Positions 1 to 9,423 of a stretch of DNA of 64,000 bases are shown piece by piece. The first letter of the stretch is position 1. The number at the start of each line of letters is the position of its first letter. Both the position numbers and the translations under genes were made by a program. The stretch spans positions 1,192,001-1,256,000 of the forward strand of contig NZ_CP129113.1 of assembly GCF_030762805.1 (NCBI RefSeq). Reading direction: 5' to 3'. The notes beneath the pieces are model-generated. The model was not told where the DNA came from. It ran no database searches and saw only the letters and a program-made list of their open reading frames with translations. The stretch is from Aciduricibacillus chroicocephali (lineage in GTDB: Bacteria > Bacillota > Bacilli > Bacillales > Amphibacillaceae).

Positions 1-884
1 GAACGCTAGGTGTACCTGAATTTGGTACTCGATTTGTTCGTCAAATGCTCGAGGAGACAAAACCTTCAACATTTGCTGAACTTGTCATTATTTCTGGACT
101 TTCTCACGGGACCGATGTATGGCTCGGAAACGCACAGGAATTGATCAATAATGGTATTTGCGAAATCGGTGATGTTATCGGTTGCCGGGATGATATTATG
201 GTTTACCTCATGCATAAGGGTCTCGAAGCTTCACTTGCGTTTAAGATCATGGAGTTTGTGCGTAAAGGAAAAGGGCTTCAAGATGAGTGGATTGTGGAAA
301 TGAAGAAGCATGGGGTTCCAGACTGGTATATCGATTCATGTCAGAAAATCAAATATATGTTCCCGAAGGCGCATGCTGTAGCCTATGTATTGATGGCAGT
401 TCGAATTGCCTATTTCAAAGTACATCATCCCATTTTATTTTATGCTGCATATTTCACTGTCCGTGCAGCAGACTTTGAATTAGATACAATGTGCAAAGGG
501 GCAGACGCAATTCGCAAAAGGATTAAAGAGATTGAAATGAAAGGCAATGACGCAGCGCCTAAGGAAAAGACCCTTCTAACGGTGCTTGAGATTTCTCTTG
601 AGATGGTTGAAAGAGGGTTCTCATTCCAGAAAGTCGATTTGTACAGATCAAGTGCTTCGGAGTTTATTGTTGAAGGAGATACTTTAATACCGCCTTTTAA
701 TGCAATTGATGGATTAGGCACAAATGCGGCGATTAATATCGTAAATGCTCGTGAAAACGGGGAGTTTTTGTCTAAAGAGGATTTGCGAGAGCGAAGCCGT
801 ATATCTAAAACAGTACTTGAATATATGGACCAGCATGGCTGTCTTGAGGGAATGGAAGAAAAAAACCAGCTTTCACTGTTTTGA
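1..884 (+). CDS. polC: DNA polymerase III alpha subunit PolC, C-terminal part (gene starts before the window)
   Basis: This is the C-terminal end of the Gram-positive replicative DNA polymerase. The reading frame is open from base 3, ahead of the first internal ATG at 45, so the gene enters from the left edge and about 294 codons are visible. Family-typical stretches are [29 protein letters not shown] and the C-terminal NQLSLF tail. The segment covers the end of the polymerase fingers region and the C-terminal helix-hairpin-helix/tau-binding part. Position just before the rimP-nusA cluster matches the B. subtilis order, apart from the inserted rsbR-like gene that follows 43 bases later. Confidence 0.97.
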   Translation, partial: TLGVPEFGTRFVRQMLEETKPSTFAELVIISGLSHGTDVWLGNAQELINNGICEIGDVIGCRDDIMVYLMHKGLEASLAFKIMEFVRKGKGLQDEWIVEMKKHGVPDWYIDSCQKIKYMFPKAHAVAYVLMAVRIAYFKVHHPILFYAAYFTVRAADFELDTMCKGADAIRKRIKEIEMKGNDAAPKEKTLLTVLEISLEMVERGFSFQKVDLYRSSASEFIVEGDTLIPPFNAIDGLGTNAAINIVNARENGEFLSKEDLRERSRISKTVLEYMDQHGCLEGMEEKNQLSLF

Positions 885-927
885 CAGGCTGGCAGCTCGC
901 TGATTTATTATGAAAGAAGGGTTCGAA

Positions 928-1782
928 TTGGAATTCGACAAGAAACATATTGAAGAATTTAAACAGTTCCTCGTTGATAATAAGGAACACTTTGATGAAG
1001 AGCTGCTCAACAAAGCAAAAAATGTACGTGATAAAATTGAAGAAATTCGTTTAATCGGCAACATCCATCTAATCAGCAACGCGCATAAGCTTGTAAATCT
1101 CGTCCTTGATGACAAGCGAGAGGAGCTTGTCAGCTTTGCACAGATAGAAGGCGTTGCCTGGGCCGGTTCGGAATTGACACTTGAATTGAAACTTGAGTGG
1201 ATTCAGTCGATTCGCAGCACATTGTGGAATTTCTTGCATCGTTTTGATGAGCTGAGTGAAGAAGTAATTGATATAAATCAGGTATATGAAATGGGTAATC
1301 GGGTAAATGGGATGATTGATCAGTTCCTTCGAGGATTCTTTGTAAGCTACTCGACTTATAAGGATAATCTGATTGCTCATCAGAAAAAGCTTGTGAATCA
1401 TCTATCAGTCCCAATAATCCCTATTGCCGAGACGGTTAGTGTTATTCCACTGATTGGTACGATTGATTTGGGACGAGCAAGAATCATTGAAGAAAAAATA
1501 CTTATGGAAATCAGCAAAAAGCGTATTACTCTACTGTTCTTCGACCTCTCTGGAATAGCGGAAGTAGAAGAGGATACGATGCATCATTTGCTGAACATAC
1601 TCAGGGGTGTTGAGATGATGGGATGCCACCCTGTTATTACAGGTCTGCAGCCTAAAATAGTACAAACTATTTTACGTGAAGGACTTGATTCAGGCCTGCA
1701 TGCAGAGACTAAGGCATCACTACAACAGGCATTGAAAGATCATCTTACCGTGAACTTATGGGCTGATAACAAGGATAGATAA
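928..1782 (+). CDS. RsbR-type stressosome protein with C-terminal STAS domain
   Basis: The protein of about 284 residues has a variable helical N-terminal half (the sensor, globin-like half of RsbR proteins) and a C-terminal STAS domain from about residue 170. In the STAS part, VIPLIGTIDLGRA, the EEDTMHH stretch and TGLQPKIVQTIL align by eye with RsbRA. The threonines in EEDTM and VQTIL sit where RsbT phosphorylates RsbRA. A TTG start at 928 is preferred because AGAAGGG lies about 7 bases upstream; the ATG at 910 has no Shine-Dalgarno. RsbR proteins build the stressosome that feeds sigma-B. No rsbS, rsbT or rsbU is adjacent, so this is a lone paralogue in an unusual place. Which signal it senses cannot be told. 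Confidence 0.8.
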   Translation: MEFDKKHIEEFKQFLVDNKEHFDEELLNKAKNVRDKIEEIRLIGNIHLISNAHKLVNLVLDDKREELVSFAQIEGVAWAGSELTLELKLEWIQSIRSTLWNFLHRFDELSEEVIDINQVYEMGNRVNGMIDQFLRGFFVSYSTYKDNLIAHQKKLVNHLSVPIIPIAETVSVIPLIGTIDLGRARIIEEKILMEISKKRITLLFFDLSGIAEVEEDTMHHLLNILRGVEMMGCHPVITGLQPKIVQTILREGLDSGLHAETKASLQQALKDHLTVNLWADNKDR

Positions 1783-1808
1783 GCCAATCCGCGTTTCTTG
1801 CAAGAGCT

Positions 1809-1930
1809 GGGAGACTATGTTATAGTTGCTTTGGTAAGCATTGCCGTATCGGCAAAAGAGCGGGTCTCCCCGCACTTTCTTATAAGAATTGAGATTCCCT
1901 TGCCTTGTGTTCCGGCAGGGGTTTTATATT
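1809..1930 (+). promoter_or_regulatory. Structured leader upstream of rimP-nusA operon
   Basis: Three elements can be seen. GGGAGAC at 1809-1815 can pair perfectly with GTCTCCC at 1864-1870. The latter is also part of a local hairpin, GCGGG/CCCGC at 1860-1873, so the two pairings exclude each other. TGCCG/CGGCA at 1842-1854 forms a small separate hairpin. An intrinsic terminator-like hairpin follows at 1897-1926. In B. subtilis, NusA is reported to control its own operon through a NusA-dependent terminator in this leader. The arrangement here fits that model, but the switch itself is an inference. Confidence 0.5.
1897..1926 (+). terminator. Terminator/attenuator before rimP
   Basis: CCCTTGCC at 1897-1904 pairs with GGCAGGGG at 1914-1921 (eight pairs, one G-U) around a nine-base loop, followed by TTTTATATT. 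The weak U tract is typical of terminators that need NusA. It may end rsbR-like transcription, attenuate the rimP operon, or both. Confidence 0.6.
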
Positions 1931-1990
1931 GAGTGCATTCAATTAACTGAAAAATGATCATTGAATTGGCATCAGAGGAGGTATCCGATA

Positions 1991-2461
1991 TTGAGTTCCG
2001 AAGCAGTCAAAATAACAGAAGAGCTGGCAAGGCCCATCGTCGAATCACTTAGCCTTGAACTTGTTGATGTTGAATACGTAAAGGAAGGAAGCAACTGGTT
2101 CCTGCGTGTTTATATTGATAAAGAAGGAGGAGTTGAGATTGACGAATGCGGTCTGGTATCTGAAAAGTTGAGTGCCAAACTTGACGAACTGGATCCAATC
2201 AAGGATGCTTATTTCCTTGAAGTCTCCTCTCCAGGGGCCGAACGCCCTTTGAAGACAAAAGCGGATATCGCTAACCATGTCGGCTCTTATGTAAATATTA
2301 AACTTTACGAAAAAATTGACGGCGATAAAGAATTCGAAGGTACGATTAAATCGTTTGAAAATGATATTCTGACACTTGAATATAAAGTGAAGACACGTAA
2401 AAAGGAACTTAGTGTTCCATATGATAAGATCGCGAAGGCAAGACTTGCCATAGCATTTTAA
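1991..2461 (+). CDS. rimP: Ribosome maturation factor RimP
   Basis: RimP (YlxS in B. subtilis) binds the 30S subunit during assembly. The protein of 156 residues is the usual length, and VEYVKEGSNWFLRVYID and VSSPGAERPL are family hallmarks (N-terminal alpha/beta domain, then an Sm-like C-terminal domain ending KARLAIAF). The start is TTG at 1991, behind AGAGGAGG. An upstream in-frame codon at 1961 has no ribosome binding site. First gene of the rimP-nusA-rnpM-ylxQ-infB cluster; nusA follows after 15 bases. Confidence 0.96.
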   Translation: MSSEAVKITEELARPIVESLSLELVDVEYVKEGSNWFLRVYIDKEGGVEIDECGLVSEKLSAKLDELDPIKDAYFLEVSSPGAERPLKTKADIANHVGSYVNIKLYEKIDGDKEFEGTIKSFENDILTLEYKVKTRKKELSVPYDKIAKARLAIAF

Positions 2462-2476
2462 GGGGGAACAAAGATC

Positions 2477-3601
2477 GTGAGCAGCCAGCTTTTTGACGCG
2501 ATTGATTATTTGGAAAAGGAAAAAGGCATTTCAAAAACAGTACTTATAGAGGCACTTGAAGCAGCGTTGATTTCTGCATATAAAAAGAACTTCAAATCCG
2601 CTACAAATGTTCGAGTCGACATTGACGAGAAAGCAGGTACAATGCGTCTCTTCTCACGCAAGACGGTTGTCGATGAAATTGAAGATGACCAGAACGAGAT
2701 TACCGTTGAGGAAGCTCGGAAAGTGGACCCTAATTATGAAGTGGATGACGTGCTTGAAGTGGAAGTAACGCCGAAAGACTTTGGCCGAATTGCTGCTCAG
2801 GCTGCCAAGCAAGTAGTGACCCAGCGTGTTCGTGAAGCTGAGCGCGGTGTCATTTTCAGCGAATATGCCGACCGTGAAGACGATGTCATGACAGGTATCG
2901 TTTCTCGCAAGGATAATCGTTTCATCTATGTGAATTTGGGCAAGATTGAAGCGAAACTTGCTGAATCAGAACAAATCCCTACTGAAACATATGAAGTACA
3001 TGATCGTTTGAAGGTCTATGTAACAAAAGTGGAAAACACAAACAAGGGGCCACAAATTTATATTTCCCGCTCACATCCAGGGCTATTGAAACGTCTTTTT
3101 GAGATGGAAGTGCCTGAGATTTATGATGGTACTGTAGAGATCAAGTCAATTGCCCGCGAAGCAGGAGACAGATCCAAAATCTCTGTATATGCTGCGGATG
3201 CGGAAATTGATCCGGTCGGTTCATGTGTCGGTCAAAAAGGACAGCGTGTCCAAGCGATTGTCAATGAGCTTAAAGGTGAGAAGATAGATATCGTTGAATG
3301 GTCGGAAGATCCGATTATTTATGTTTCCAATGCGCTTAGTCCTTCAAAGGTGCTTAAAGTCATCGTCGATGAAGAGGAAAAGGCGACAACTGTCATTGTT
3401 CCTGATTTCCAGCTTTCTCTAGCAATCGGAAAACGTGGACAGAACGCTAGACTGGCTGCAAAGCTGACTGGATGGAAAATTGATATCAAGAGTGAGACGG
3501 AGGCCCGTGAAGCCGGTCTTTTTGATGATAATGATGTTATTATTGAAGAAAAAACGGCCGAGGAAGACGGAAATCGTCAAGAAGACGACTTTTTGTTCTA
3601 A
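2477..3601 (+). CDS. nusA: Transcription termination/antitermination factor NusA
   Basis: The protein of 374 residues has the Gram-positive NusA layout: N-terminal RNA polymerase-binding domain (1-125), S1 domain (about 135-200), KH1 with [15 protein letters not shown], and KH2 with [14 protein letters not shown]. There are no C-terminal acidic repeats as in Proteobacteria, only a short acidic tail. The GTG start at 2477 lies behind AAGGGGGAAC. NusA stimulates pausing and termination, and in Bacillus it makes weak terminators work, including the one in this operon's leader. Confidence 0.97.
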   Translation: MSSQLFDAIDYLEKEKGISKTVLIEALEAALISAYKKNFKSATNVRVDIDEKAGTMRLFSRKTVVDEIEDDQNEITVEEARKVDPNYEVDDVLEVEVTPKDFGRIAAQAAKQVVTQRVREAERGVIFSEYADREDDVMTGIVSRKDNRFIYVNLGKIEAKLAESEQIPTETYEVHDRLKVYVTKVENTNKGPQIYISRSHPGLLKRLFEMEVPEIYDGTVEIKSIAREAGDRSKISVYAADAEIDPVGSCVGQKGQRVQAIVNELKGEKIDIVEWSEDPIIYVSNALSPSKVLKVIVDEEEKATTVIVPDFQLSLAIGKRGQNARLAAKLTGWKIDIKSETEAREAGLFDDNDVIIEEKTAEEDGNRQEDDFLF

Positions 3602-3616
3602 AGGGAGGCGTCCTGA

Positions 3617-3892
3617 TTGAAAACTAGAAAAGTACCACTTCGCAAATGTGTCGCAACAAATGAAATGAAACCTAAGCAGGAATTAATTCGTGTCGTCCGA
3701 AATAAAGAAGGCGAGATATCTGTAGATCCAACTGGTAAGAAGAACGGCCGCGGTGCCTATATATCACTTAATGAGACAGCGATAGACAAGGCCGAAAAGG
3801 GAGATATTTTGCAGAAGCATCTTAACAATGAAATCCCATCTCATATTTATGAGGAATTGCGGGAACTTGCCAGGAAACATGCCGATGCATAA
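3617..3892 (+). CDS. rnpM: RNase P modulator RnpM (YlxR family)
   Basis: A small basic protein of 91 residues with the YlxR/DUF448 signature: RKCVATNEMKPKQELIRVV and GRGAYI. In B. subtilis this protein was shown to bind the RNA subunit of RNase P and modulate its activity. It starts with TTG at 3617 behind GGGAGGCG, 15 bases after nusA, and its end overlaps the start of ylxQ. Confidence 0.93.
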   Translation: MKTRKVPLRKCVATNEMKPKQELIRVVRNKEGEISVDPTGKKNGRGAYISLNETAIDKAEKGDILQKHLNNEIPSHIYEELRELARKHADA

Positions 3893-4184
3893 TCGTTACT
3901 TGAACATGCTTGGGCTCGCCTTACGAGCGGGGAAAGTTTCGCTCGGCGAAGAGACTATTGTTAAGGATATCCAGCAACGTAAGGCAAAACTCGTCATCAT
4001 TGCAAATGATACAGGCAGGCAGACAATGAAAAAACTGACTGACAAATGTACTTATTACAACATACCTTGGAAGATTGCCGGGAACCGGGATGAACTTTCG
4101 GGAGCAATCGGTAAATCGGGAAGGGTTGCTATAGCCATCCTCGATGATGGGTTTGCCAGGAAGATCGAATCCATGCTGGAGTGA
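3885..4184 (+). CDS. ylxQ: Ribosomal protein L7Ae-family protein YlxQ
   Basis: A protein of 99 residues of the L7Ae/L30e/S12e/Gadd45 fold, expected to bind kink-turn RNA. LGLALRAGKVSLGEE, AKLVIIANDTG, KCTYYNIPW and GKSGRVAIAILDDGFA match YlxQ. The start is ATG 3885 (or ATG 3879), overlapping the end of rnpM with a weak AGGA ahead. Longer in-frame starts would read through rnpM codons and have no family match. A small ribosome-associated accessory protein in the NusA-IF2 operon. Confidence 0.92.
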   Translation: MHNRYLNMLGLALRAGKVSLGEETIVKDIQQRKAKLVIIANDTGRQTMKKLTDKCTYYNIPWKIAGNRDELSGAIGKSGRVAIAILDDGFARKIESMLE

Positions 4185-4203
4185 ATAATTCGGGGGTGAA
4201 CGT

Positions 4204-6318
4204 ATGAGCAAGATGAGAATTTACGAATATGCAAAGCAGCATAACAAGACGTCCAAAGAGACGATTGAGAAACTGCGCAACCTAAATTTTGAAATCTCCA
4301 ACCATATGGCAGTAATCACCGATGACATGATCAACAAGCTTGAAGAAAAACCTTCCGAAAAAGCAACTAAGCAAACCACACCGGAGAGCAAGGAAAAACA
4401 AAAAATGGGGAGTTCGAATAATAACGTGAAACAGGATCCTAATAAAGCAAAACCTAACCAAAACAATTCAAAAAAGCCAACTAAAGGCAAGCCACAGCGT
4501 AATCAGAATAAAGGAGCAAGAGGAAAGCAGCAACGTCCTCAGCAGCCTGTTGTGAAGAAAGAGACACCGAAAGAAATTACTTACAGCGGCGTGCTCACAG
4601 TAGGCGATCTTGCTGAAAAGTTGAATAAAGACGCATCTGAAATCATTAAAAAATTGCTTTTCCTTGGTGTTATGGCGACGAAAAACCAAGATTTGGATGA
4701 CGATGCAGTTGAACTAATCTGCAGTGAATATGAGGTCGAAGCACATAAAGAAATCATCCTTGAAGATACAGATTTTGATAAGTATATCAAGGAAGATAAG
4801 CCAGCTGATCTTGTAGAACGTCCGGCTGTCGTAACAATCATGGGACACGTTGACCACGGAAAAACAACTTTGCTTGATTCTATCCGCAACACGAAAGTAA
4901 CGGCAGGAGAAGCTGGTGGAATTACACAGCATATCGGTGCCTATCAAGCTGAGCGGAACGGTAAGAAAATCACTTTCCTAGATACCCCGGGACATGCTGC
5001 TTTCACAAGCATGCGTTCACGAGGCGCGCAAATCACGGATATCGCAATTCTTGTTGTTGCTGCAGATGATGGTGTTATGCCACAGACGGTTGAAGCGATC
5101 AACCACGCAAAAGCGGCAGAAGTTCCAATCATCGTTGCGGTTAACAAAATCGATAAAGAGTCGGCAAATCCTGATCGTGTTATGCAGGAATTGACTGAAT
5201 ATGAACTCGTTCCTGAAGATTGGGGCGGCAGTACGATTTTCGTTAACTTGTCAGCACTTAAAGACGAAGGAATCGATGATTTGCTTGAAATGATCCTACT
5301 TGTTGCTGAAGTGGAAGAGTTGAAAGCAAACCCTAACAAGGCAGCATTTGGTACTGTAATTGATGCACAGCTTGATAAGGGTCGTGGCTCCGTTGCGAGC
5401 CTTCTCGTTCAGGACGGTACACTTCAAGTAGGTGATTCAATTGTTGTCGGTAACACATTTGGGCGTGTCCGAGCTATGGTCAGCGATATCGGCAAGCGTG
5501 TTCAAAAAGCTGGACCTTCTACACCTGTAGAGATTACCGGTCTTAATGACGTACCTCAGGCAGGCGATCAGTTCCTCGTGTTCAAGGATGAGAAAAAAGC
5601 CCGCCAAATTGGTGAAGCTAGACAGCAAAATTACATCGTTGAAAACCGCAGTGAACAGACTAAGGTGAGCCTTGATGACTTGTTTGAACATATCAAGCAA
5701 GGGGAAATGAAAGAAATCAATATTATCATCAAAGCAGATGTACAGGGTTCTGCTGAGGCATTGGCTGGCTCTCTTCGTAAAATAGATGTGGAAGGCGTTA
5801 AAATCAAGATCATCCACTCTGGAGTAGGGGCAATCACTGAATCCGACGTTATTCTAGCTTCAGCTTCAAGCGCTATCATCATTGGTTTTAACGTTCGACC
5901 AGATGCCAATGCGAAAAAGGCTGCAGAATCTGAACAAGTTGATATGCGTCTGCATCGTATCATCTACAAGGCGATCGAAGAAATCGAAGCAGCAATGAAA
6001 GGCATGCTTGACCCTGAGTATGAAGAGAAGGTAATTGGGCAGGCTGAAGTAAGAGAAACATTTAAAGTTTCCAAAATCGGAACAATTGCCGGATGCTATG
6101 TTACAGATGGTAAAATCACACGTTCTTCCAGCATTCGTCTGATTCGAAATGGCATTGTCCAGTATGAAGGTGAAATCGATACTTTGAAGCGCTTCAAGGA
6201 TGATGTTAAAGAAGTAGCTCAAGGTTATGAATGTGGGATTACAATCGAGAATTACAACGACCTAAAAGAAGGCGATGTCATTGAAGCATTCATCATGGTT
6301 GAAATTGAGCGCAAATGA
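4204..6318 (+). CDS. infB: Translation initiation factor IF-2
   Basis: IF-2 is the GTPase that places fMet-tRNA on the 30S subunit and drives 50S joining. At 704 residues it has the shorter Bacillus form: an N-terminal IF2N helix, a low-complexity K/Q/N linker (about 60-125), a second IF2N domain, then the G domain with GHVDHGKTT near residue 212, DTPGHAAF and NKID, followed by domains II to IV. It starts with ATG 4204 behind GGGGGTGAACGT. Its stop overlaps the ylxP start (ATGA), suggesting translational coupling. Confidence 0.98.
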   Translation: MSKMRIYEYAKQHNKTSKETIEKLRNLNFEISNHMAVITDDMINKLEEKPSEKATKQTTPESKEKQKMGSSNNNVKQDPNKAKPNQNNSKKPTKGKPQRNQNKGARGKQQRPQQPVVKKETPKEITYSGVLTVGDLAEKLNKDASEIIKKLLFLGVMATKNQDLDDDAVELICSEYEVEAHKEIILEDTDFDKYIKEDKPADLVERPAVVTIMGHVDHGKTTLLDSIRNTKVTAGEAGGITQHIGAYQAERNGKKITFLDTPGHAAFTSMRSRGAQITDIAILVVAADDGVMPQTVEAINHAKAAEVPIIVAVNKIDKESANPDRVMQELTEYELVPEDWGGSTIFVNLSALKDEGIDDLLEMILLVAEVEELKANPNKAAFGTVIDAQLDKGRGSVASLLVQDGTLQVGDSIVVGNTFGRVRAMVSDIGKRVQKAGPSTPVEITGLNDVPQAGDQFLVFKDEKKARQIGEARQQNYIVENRSEQTKVSLDDLFEHIKQGEMKEINIIIKADVQGSAEALAGSLRKIDVEGVKIKIIHSGVGAITESDVILASASSAIIIGFNVRPDANAKKAAESEQVDMRLHRIIYKAIEEIEAAMKGMLDPEYEEKVIGQAEVRETFKVSKIGTIAGCYVTDGKITRSSSIRLIRNGIVQYEGEIDTLKRFKDDVKEVAQGYECGITIENYNDLKEGDVIEAFIMVEIERK

Positions 6319-6593
6319 TTTTGAGTGCAGAGGTTGAATGTATTCTTTATGATGGTCATTCCCTTAAAGAAAAACGTTCTGTCCTCAAGCCGATGGTGAC
6401 CAGGCTCCGGCAACGGTATAACATCTCCATTGCCGAGTTGGATCACCATGATGTATGGCAGAGGACAAAGCTTGGTATTGCCGTTGTAGCAAATGAGCAA
6501 GTACATGCTGAACAGGTTATGCAGCGAGTGCTTGCTGAAATCGATGAAAATACTGAGCTTGAGCGTACTATCACAAACATTGAATTTGTCTGA
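6315..6593 (+). CDS. ylxP: DUF503 family protein YlxP
   Basis: A conserved small protein of 92 residues always found between infB and rbfA in Bacillaceae. [19 protein letters not shown] and the end of the fold ERTITNIEF are typical of DUF503. Its role is unknown, though the context suggests ribosome biogenesis. The start overlaps the infB stop by four bases. Confidence 0.92.
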   Translation: MILSAEVECILYDGHSLKEKRSVLKPMVTRLRQRYNISIAELDHHDVWQRTKLGIAVVANEQVHAEQVMQRVLAEIDENTELERTITNIEFV

Positions 6594-6621
6594 AAAAGAG
6601 AAAAGCCCGAGGTGTTCTATT

Positions 6622-6963
6622 ATGAGCGAATTGCGGTCACACCGTGTAGCTGAGCAGATGAAAAAGGAACTCGGAGATATTCTTTCGAGAAAAATTAAAG
6701 ACCCGCGTGTTGGCTTTGTTACTGTGACGGATGTTGAAGTAACAGGCGATCTTCAGCAAGCTAAGGTTTTTATCTCTGTTCTTGGTGATGATAGAAAGAA
6801 GCAGGATACGCTGCTTGGTCTTGCTAAAGCAAAAGGATTTATCCGTTCGGAAATTGGGAAGCGGATTCGTTTGCGGAAAACGCCGGAACTCATTTTTGAA
6901 TTTGATGAGGCGTTTGAATATGGCAATCGGATTGAGGGCATTCTGCGTGATTTAAATAATTGA
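6622..6963 (+). CDS. rbfA: Ribosome-binding factor A
   Basis: RbfA is a small KH-fold protein needed for late 30S maturation and 16S rRNA 5' end processing. The 113-residue protein carries [33 protein letters not shown] and [18 protein letters not shown] 6622 is the right start; the longer open frame from 6493 lies inside ylxP. The ribosome binding site is CGAGGTG. A short G+C-rich inverted repeat between 6969 and 6995 precedes truB. Confidence 0.96.
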   Translation: MSELRSHRVAEQMKKELGDILSRKIKDPRVGFVTVTDVEVTGDLQQAKVFISVLGDDRKKQDTLLGLAKAKGFIRSEIGKRIRLRKTPELIFEFDEAFEYGNRIEGILRDLNN

Positions 6964-7036
6964 TTGAGTCTGGCCCGTCTAATGGCGGGGCAGGCTTTTC
7001 CTTGTTTGCAAGATCTTCTTGATTGGAGGGGAAACG

Positions 7037-7948
7037 ATGGATGGTATTTTGCCGCTTTGGAAACCGGTTGGTATGACATCCCATGATTGTGTTATAAAAA
7101 TGCGCAAATTGTTTAAGATGAAAAAAGTAGGACATACAGGAACACTTGACCCAGATGCAGAAGGGGTCCTGCCGATTTGTTTTGGACAAGCAACAAAAAT
7201 CGTACCTTTTTTAACAGATACAAAAAAAACATACATAGCTGCGTTGCGAATTGGACGCTCTACAGAGACTGAAGATGCATCTGGTGCTACTGTTGAAGAA
7301 AAAGAAGTTACAAAGTTGCCGGGCAGAGAGGAAATTGAACATGTCCTTAAACGGTTCACTGGTGCTATTGTTCAGATTCCACCAATGTACTCCGCAGTAA
7401 AGGTTAATGGAAAGAAACTGTATGAATATGCTCGGGCTGGTTTACCGGTTGAGCGACCAAGCCGTACTGTACATATAGATTCATTGCATATTGTGCCACA
7501 CCCACTTGAAGGTAAAGACTGCTTTGGACTGGAAATCATGTGTAGCAAGGGCACGTACATACGCACATTATGTGTTGATATTGGGAAAGAGCTCGGCTAT
7601 CCGGCACATATGGCTGCTTTGGAGCGAACTCAAACAGGCGATTTTGGAAAAACGGATGCAGTGACATTTGCTATGCTTGAGGAAGCTGCCGCTGAAAATC
7701 GGCTCGAGGATTTTCTGTTGCCAATGGAGCGAGGAATATCTCATCTCCCGCGAATTGAGGTCAATGATGAGACCTGTATACGTGTGAAGTTTGGCCAAAA
7801 GCTTCCGCGGCCTGATAGTGAATTGCCGAAAAGTCCCTTCCTGATGACCCATAATGATCAGGTATTAGCCGTTTATGAAGAGAATCAGAAAAATGAGCGT
7901 GAAATTAGACCTGTTCGGGTATTTACAGAAGAGCAGAAAAGCAGGTGA
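7037..7948 (+). CDS. truB: tRNA pseudouridine-55 synthase TruB
   Basis: TruB makes pseudouridine 55 in the T loop of tRNAs. At 303 residues it has the usual length. HTGTLDPDAEGVLPI near residue 35-50 contains the catalytic Asp (GTLDP), and PPMYSAVKVNGKKLYEYAR and GTYIRTLC are the other family motifs, with a small PUA-like C-terminus. The start is ATG 7037 behind GGAGGGGAAACG; the TTG at 7019 would place the binding site inside the gene. The next gene starts six bases after the stop. Confidence 0.97.
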   Translation: MDGILPLWKPVGMTSHDCVIKMRKLFKMKKVGHTGTLDPDAEGVLPICFGQATKIVPFLTDTKKTYIAALRIGRSTETEDASGATVEEKEVTKLPGREEIEHVLKRFTGAIVQIPPMYSAVKVNGKKLYEYARAGLPVERPSRTVHIDSLHIVPHPLEGKDCFGLEIMCSKGTYIRTLCVDIGKELGYPAHMAALERTQTGDFGKTDAVTFAMLEEAAAENRLEDFLLPMERGISHLPRIEVNDETCIRVKFGQKLPRPDSELPKSPFLMTHNDQVLAVYEENQKNEREIRPVRVFTEEQKSR

Positions 7949-7953
7949 TAACA

Positions 7954-8895
7954 ATGCGAACGATACAAATCAGCTATCCGCTTTCAACCGATCATTGTGA
8001 ATTTCCAGAAGTAGTGGCTGCAATTGGTTTTTTTGACGGAATACATAAAGGGCATCAAAAGGTAATTGGAAAAGCTGTCGACAGAGCAAATGAGCTTGGC
8101 TTATTAAGCGCTGTCATTTCCTTTCATCCGCATCCTTCGGCAATTCTCAATGCAAAAAGCAGAGAAGTCCGCTACATTACACCATTTGAAGAGAAAAAGA
8201 GAATTCTTGAATCAATGGGTGTTGACAACTTCTACGTCATTGAGTTTACGAAAGAATTGTCAGCTCTTTCCCCTGAACAATTTATAAGCGACTATATTGG
8301 CGGCTTGAATGTCCAAGAGCTTATAGCAGGATATGACTTTACATATGGTAAAAAAGGTGCAGGCAATATGAGAGAGCTTACAAAAAGGCAGGACCTTCCT
8401 TTTTCAGTCGACATGATTTCAGAACAGCAGGAAGATGGAGAGAAAATCAGTTCAACGAGAATCCGCAAGTTGCTCTCTGAAGGCATGATGGAGAAAGCAA
8501 ATGACCTTCTTGGAAGGCCTTTTGTTATAAGCGGTACTGTCATTCATGGTTCTAAACGCGGGCGTGAGCTCGGCTGGAGAACAGCAAACATGTTTGTGGA
8601 AAATGATGTTTTGTTGCCTCGCAAAGGTGTTTATGCTGTAAAGGTGCTCTATGCGGATAAAACATTTTATGGCATGGCAAGCCTTGGTTACAATCCAACA
8701 TTCCAATATGACAATCCGGATATCAGGATGGAAGTCCATATTTTTGATTTTCAAAAAGAAATCTACGGAGAGCAAATCACAGTTGAATGGCATCGGTATA
8801 TTCGCGATGAAATGAAGTTCTCAAATATTGATGAACTGATTGCAAGAATTGCGGAAGATGAAGAAATCATCAGGGCATATTTTGCTAAGAAGTAA
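7954..8895 (+). CDS. ribF: Bifunctional riboflavin kinase / FAD synthetase
   Basis: RibF makes FMN and then FAD. The N-terminal adenylyltransferase domain has GFFDGIHKGHQKVI (nucleotide-binding HxGH-type motif) and STRIRKLLSEGMM. The C-terminal riboflavin kinase domain starts with SKRGRELGWRTANM and ends IRDEMKF. The length of 313 residues is normal. ATG 7954 is preferred over GTG 7945, which overlaps truB; AGGTG lies just upstream. Last gene of the nusA-infB cluster before rpsO. Confidence 0.96.
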   Translation: MRTIQISYPLSTDHCEFPEVVAAIGFFDGIHKGHQKVIGKAVDRANELGLLSAVISFHPHPSAILNAKSREVRYITPFEEKKRILESMGVDNFYVIEFTKELSALSPEQFISDYIGGLNVQELIAGYDFTYGKKGAGNMRELTKRQDLPFSVDMISEQQEDGEKISSTRIRKLLSEGMMEKANDLLGRPFVISGTVIHGSKRGRELGWRTANMFVENDVLLPRKGVYAVKVLYADKTFYGMASLGYNPTFQYDNPDIRMEVHIFDFQKEIYGEQITVEWHRYIRDEMKFSNIDELIARIAEDEEIIRAYFAKK

Positions 8896-8907
8896 AACGG
8901 TTTCCGC

Positions 8908-9024
8908 TTGCAATTTGAACCGAAAAGCGTTAATCTTATTTAGGTGAACCTTCGCTTGGCAAGTCGAGACTCCGACGCTTGCTAGGGGACAGGGGATAAT
9001 CAAAATTTTCAGGAGGTGGGCCAA
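8908..9024 (+). promoter_or_regulatory. rpsO promoter and structured leader
   Basis: A plausible sigma-A promoter is TTGCAA (8908-8913), 17 bases, TAATCT (8931-8936). Downstream, CTTGGCAAG (8955-8963) pairs with CTTGCTAGG (8978-8986) with two G-U pairs, extended inside by TCG/CGA. A strong AGGAGG precedes rpsO. S15 is known to regulate its own mRNA through leader structures in several bacteria, including Geobacillus. Whether this hairpin is such a site is inference. Confidence 0.45.
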
Positions 9025-9294
9025 ATGGCCATCACTAAGGAACGTAAGAATGAAATTATCAACGAATACAAAGTGCACGATACTGATACTGGATCTCCAG
9101 AAGTACAGATCGCTGTACTTACAGAAGAAATCACAACTTTGAACGAACACCTTCGTGTTCACAAAAAAGACCACCACTCACGCCGCGGTCTTTTGAAAAT
9201 GGTCGGTAAGCGCCGCAACTTGCTTAACTACCTTCGTAATAGCGATGTTACACGCTACCGCGAATTGATTAAGCGCCTAGGCCTTCGTCGATAA
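9025..9294 (+). CDS. rpsO: 30S ribosomal protein S15
   Basis: S15 binds the 16S rRNA central domain early in 30S assembly. The 89-residue protein has [29 protein letters not shown] and the C-terminal [15 protein letters not shown] 9025 is used; an in-frame GTG at 9016 lies within the ribosome binding site AGGAGGTG. The gene is monocistronic-looking, with its own leader and a strong terminator. Confidence 0.98.
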   Translation: MAITKERKNEIINEYKVHDTDTGSPEVQIAVLTEEITTLNEHLRVHKKDHHSRRGLLKMVGKRRNLLNYLRNSDVTRYRELIKRLGLRR

Positions 9295-9304
9295 GTTTTT
9301 ACCG

Positions 9305-9335
9305 AAAAAAGCAGGAGTCTATCCTGCTTTTTTCA
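9305..9335 (+). terminator. rpsO terminator
   Basis: A 12-bp perfect stem AAAAAAGCAGGA/TCCTGCTTTTTT with a five-base loop lies 11 bases after rpsO. The A-rich left arm makes it potentially bidirectional. Confidence 0.9.
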
Positions 9336-9423
9336 TACTGGATATTAATCACTTACATAAATTTTGCATAATGACGCATTAACTATACAAAGAGAATATG
9401 GCTGATTGAAAGGAGACCCGAAA

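Noticed and set aside
881-911. TTGACA hexamer overlapping the polC stop with a TTTATT/TATTAT -10 region
   Set aside because: It would start transcription almost on top of the rsbR-like gene's binding site, leaving no leader; kept only as a note.
6964-7000. Inverted repeat between rbfA and truB as a terminator
   Set aside because: The pairing (GCCCG with GCGGGG) is short and the T run is only four bases, while the genes belong to one operon.
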